Shown one piece after another: positions 5,404 through 5,914 of a stretch of DNA of 5,914 nt. The notes under the pieces are model-generated. The model ran no database searches. It saw nothing but the letters and a program-made list of their open reading frames with translations, and was not told the DNA's origin. Both the position numbers and the translations under genes were made by a program. Source of the stretch: JBOFDK01 sp051650305 (lineage in GTDB: Bacteria > Bacillota > Clostridia > Lachnospirales > Cellulosilyticaceae); the NCBI GenBank assembly GCA_051650305.1, contig JBOFIT010000057.1, positions 1 to 5,914 of the forward strand, in the 5' to 3' direction. Within the stretch, counting starts at the first letter, position 1; the number at the start of each line of letters is the position of its first letter.

Positions 5404-5914
5404 GTGATTAGTAAAATAAAAAAATGGATGAAAGTAGTGGGTATAAGCGTCATCATTGCAAGTATCATCTATGGGATGGTGGGCTATATGTTTTTAGATG
5501 TAACGAAAGGCTTCTTAGCCATCATCGGATTTGGGATGGGGCTTTTAGGGGGTATCGTAGGTGTAGGCCTTGCTTTGGGGGGGATTTACCAACTTAGAAA
5601 TAGTGTGAAAGAAGCATTGATAATCCTTGCTGTCAGTGGGATCATACTCTGGCAGTACGGCGGTTATGTATTGGACGTAGGGTATATGGCTTTTAACGGG
5701 CCCAAAGTGTATGAAGGGTACTGTTCACTGAGTAGTGAAAAGAAAGTGGAGTACACAGGGCGACACACCTATGCACACCCCATAGAGTATCGCATTTATA
5801 CATTAGCGTTAGAAAATCAGGCAGATATTCGAGCACCTAGACGGACGAAACTGTATGGTCATGGTGGGTACCGCGTCGTTTACGCACCTTTCAGTGAGCA
5901 TTTATTTGGCGTAG
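5404..5914 (+). CDS. Membrane protein with three N-terminal helices (partial, 3' end outside window)
   Basis: A frame open from GTG 5404 to the window edge gives 170 residues with no stop. Basic residues at 4-10 (KIKKWMK) precede three predicted membrane helices at about 11-31, 36-62 and 71-96. The second is very rich in glycine (G42, G44, G46, G49, G50, G53, G55, G59, G60), suggesting tight helix packing. After about residue 97 the chain becomes polar, with many Tyr, His and Arg (VEYTGRHTYAHPIEYRIYTL, 115-134), and looks like a beta-rich soluble domain. By the positive-inside rule that domain would lie outside the cell. I do not recognise the family. The gene has its own promoter and is not part of the assT operon. 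Its GGG- and GTG-rich codons differ from the A-ending codons of the operon, consistent with lower expression. Confidence 0.8.
   Translation, partial: MISKIKKWMKVVGISVIIASIIYGMVGYMFLDVTKGFLAIIGFGMGLLGGIVGVGLALGGIYQLRNSVKEALIILAVSGIILWQYGGYVLDVGYMAFNGPKVYEGYCSLSSEKKVEYTGRHTYAHPIEYRIYTLALENQADIRAPRRTKLYGHGGYRVVYAPFSEHLFGV

Overview
The window looks like the chromosome of a low-GC Gram-positive bacterium, most likely an anaerobic clostridium-type Firmicute. The evidence is AT-rich intergenic DNA, A/T-ending codons, strong AAGGAG-type ribosome binding sites, and a Crp/Fnr regulator next to an anion permease and an aryl-sulfate sulfotransferase. The genus cannot be fixed from the sequence alone.

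Layout. Positions 1-150 hold the last 49 codons of an unidentified plus-strand gene. It ends inside a bidirectional hairpin terminator (126-176) shared with the convergent Crp/Fnr-family regulator gene (176-853, minus). An AT-rich divergent control region (854-1090) rich in palindromes follows. Next is a two-gene plus-strand operon: a DASS/SLC13-type permease (1091-2584) and, 30 bases on, a PAPS-independent aryl-sulfate sulfotransferase, AssT (2615-4486). A perfect 34-base palindrome (4496-4529) closes the operon and also serves the convergent gene at 4537-5259 (minus). That gene encodes a small basic protein whose C-terminal part is 17 tandem tetrapeptides. A second divergent region (5260-5403) carries a good extended -10 promoter for a GTG-started membrane protein (5404 to the window edge, incomplete).

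How the parts may work together. The central unit is regulator, permease and AssT. AssT has all the expected active-site His/Arg motifs but no signal peptide and nine cysteines, so it is probably cytosolic, unlike the characterised periplasmic AssT of Escherichia coli. The permease would then move aryl sulfates or the sulfated/desulfated products across the membrane. A 14-base site resembling the CprK dehalobox (TTAAC-N4-ACTAA, 1021-1034) is centred about 42 bases before the predicted transcription start of the operon. The operon promoter has an extended -10 but a poor -35. The regulator has an aliphatic residue where FNR has its specificity-setting Glu. Together these suggest a ligand-responsive activator, by analogy with CprK, switching on aryl-sulfate handling. 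Rex-like half-sites in both leaders add a possible redox input. The functional links are inference; the motifs and gene order are read directly.
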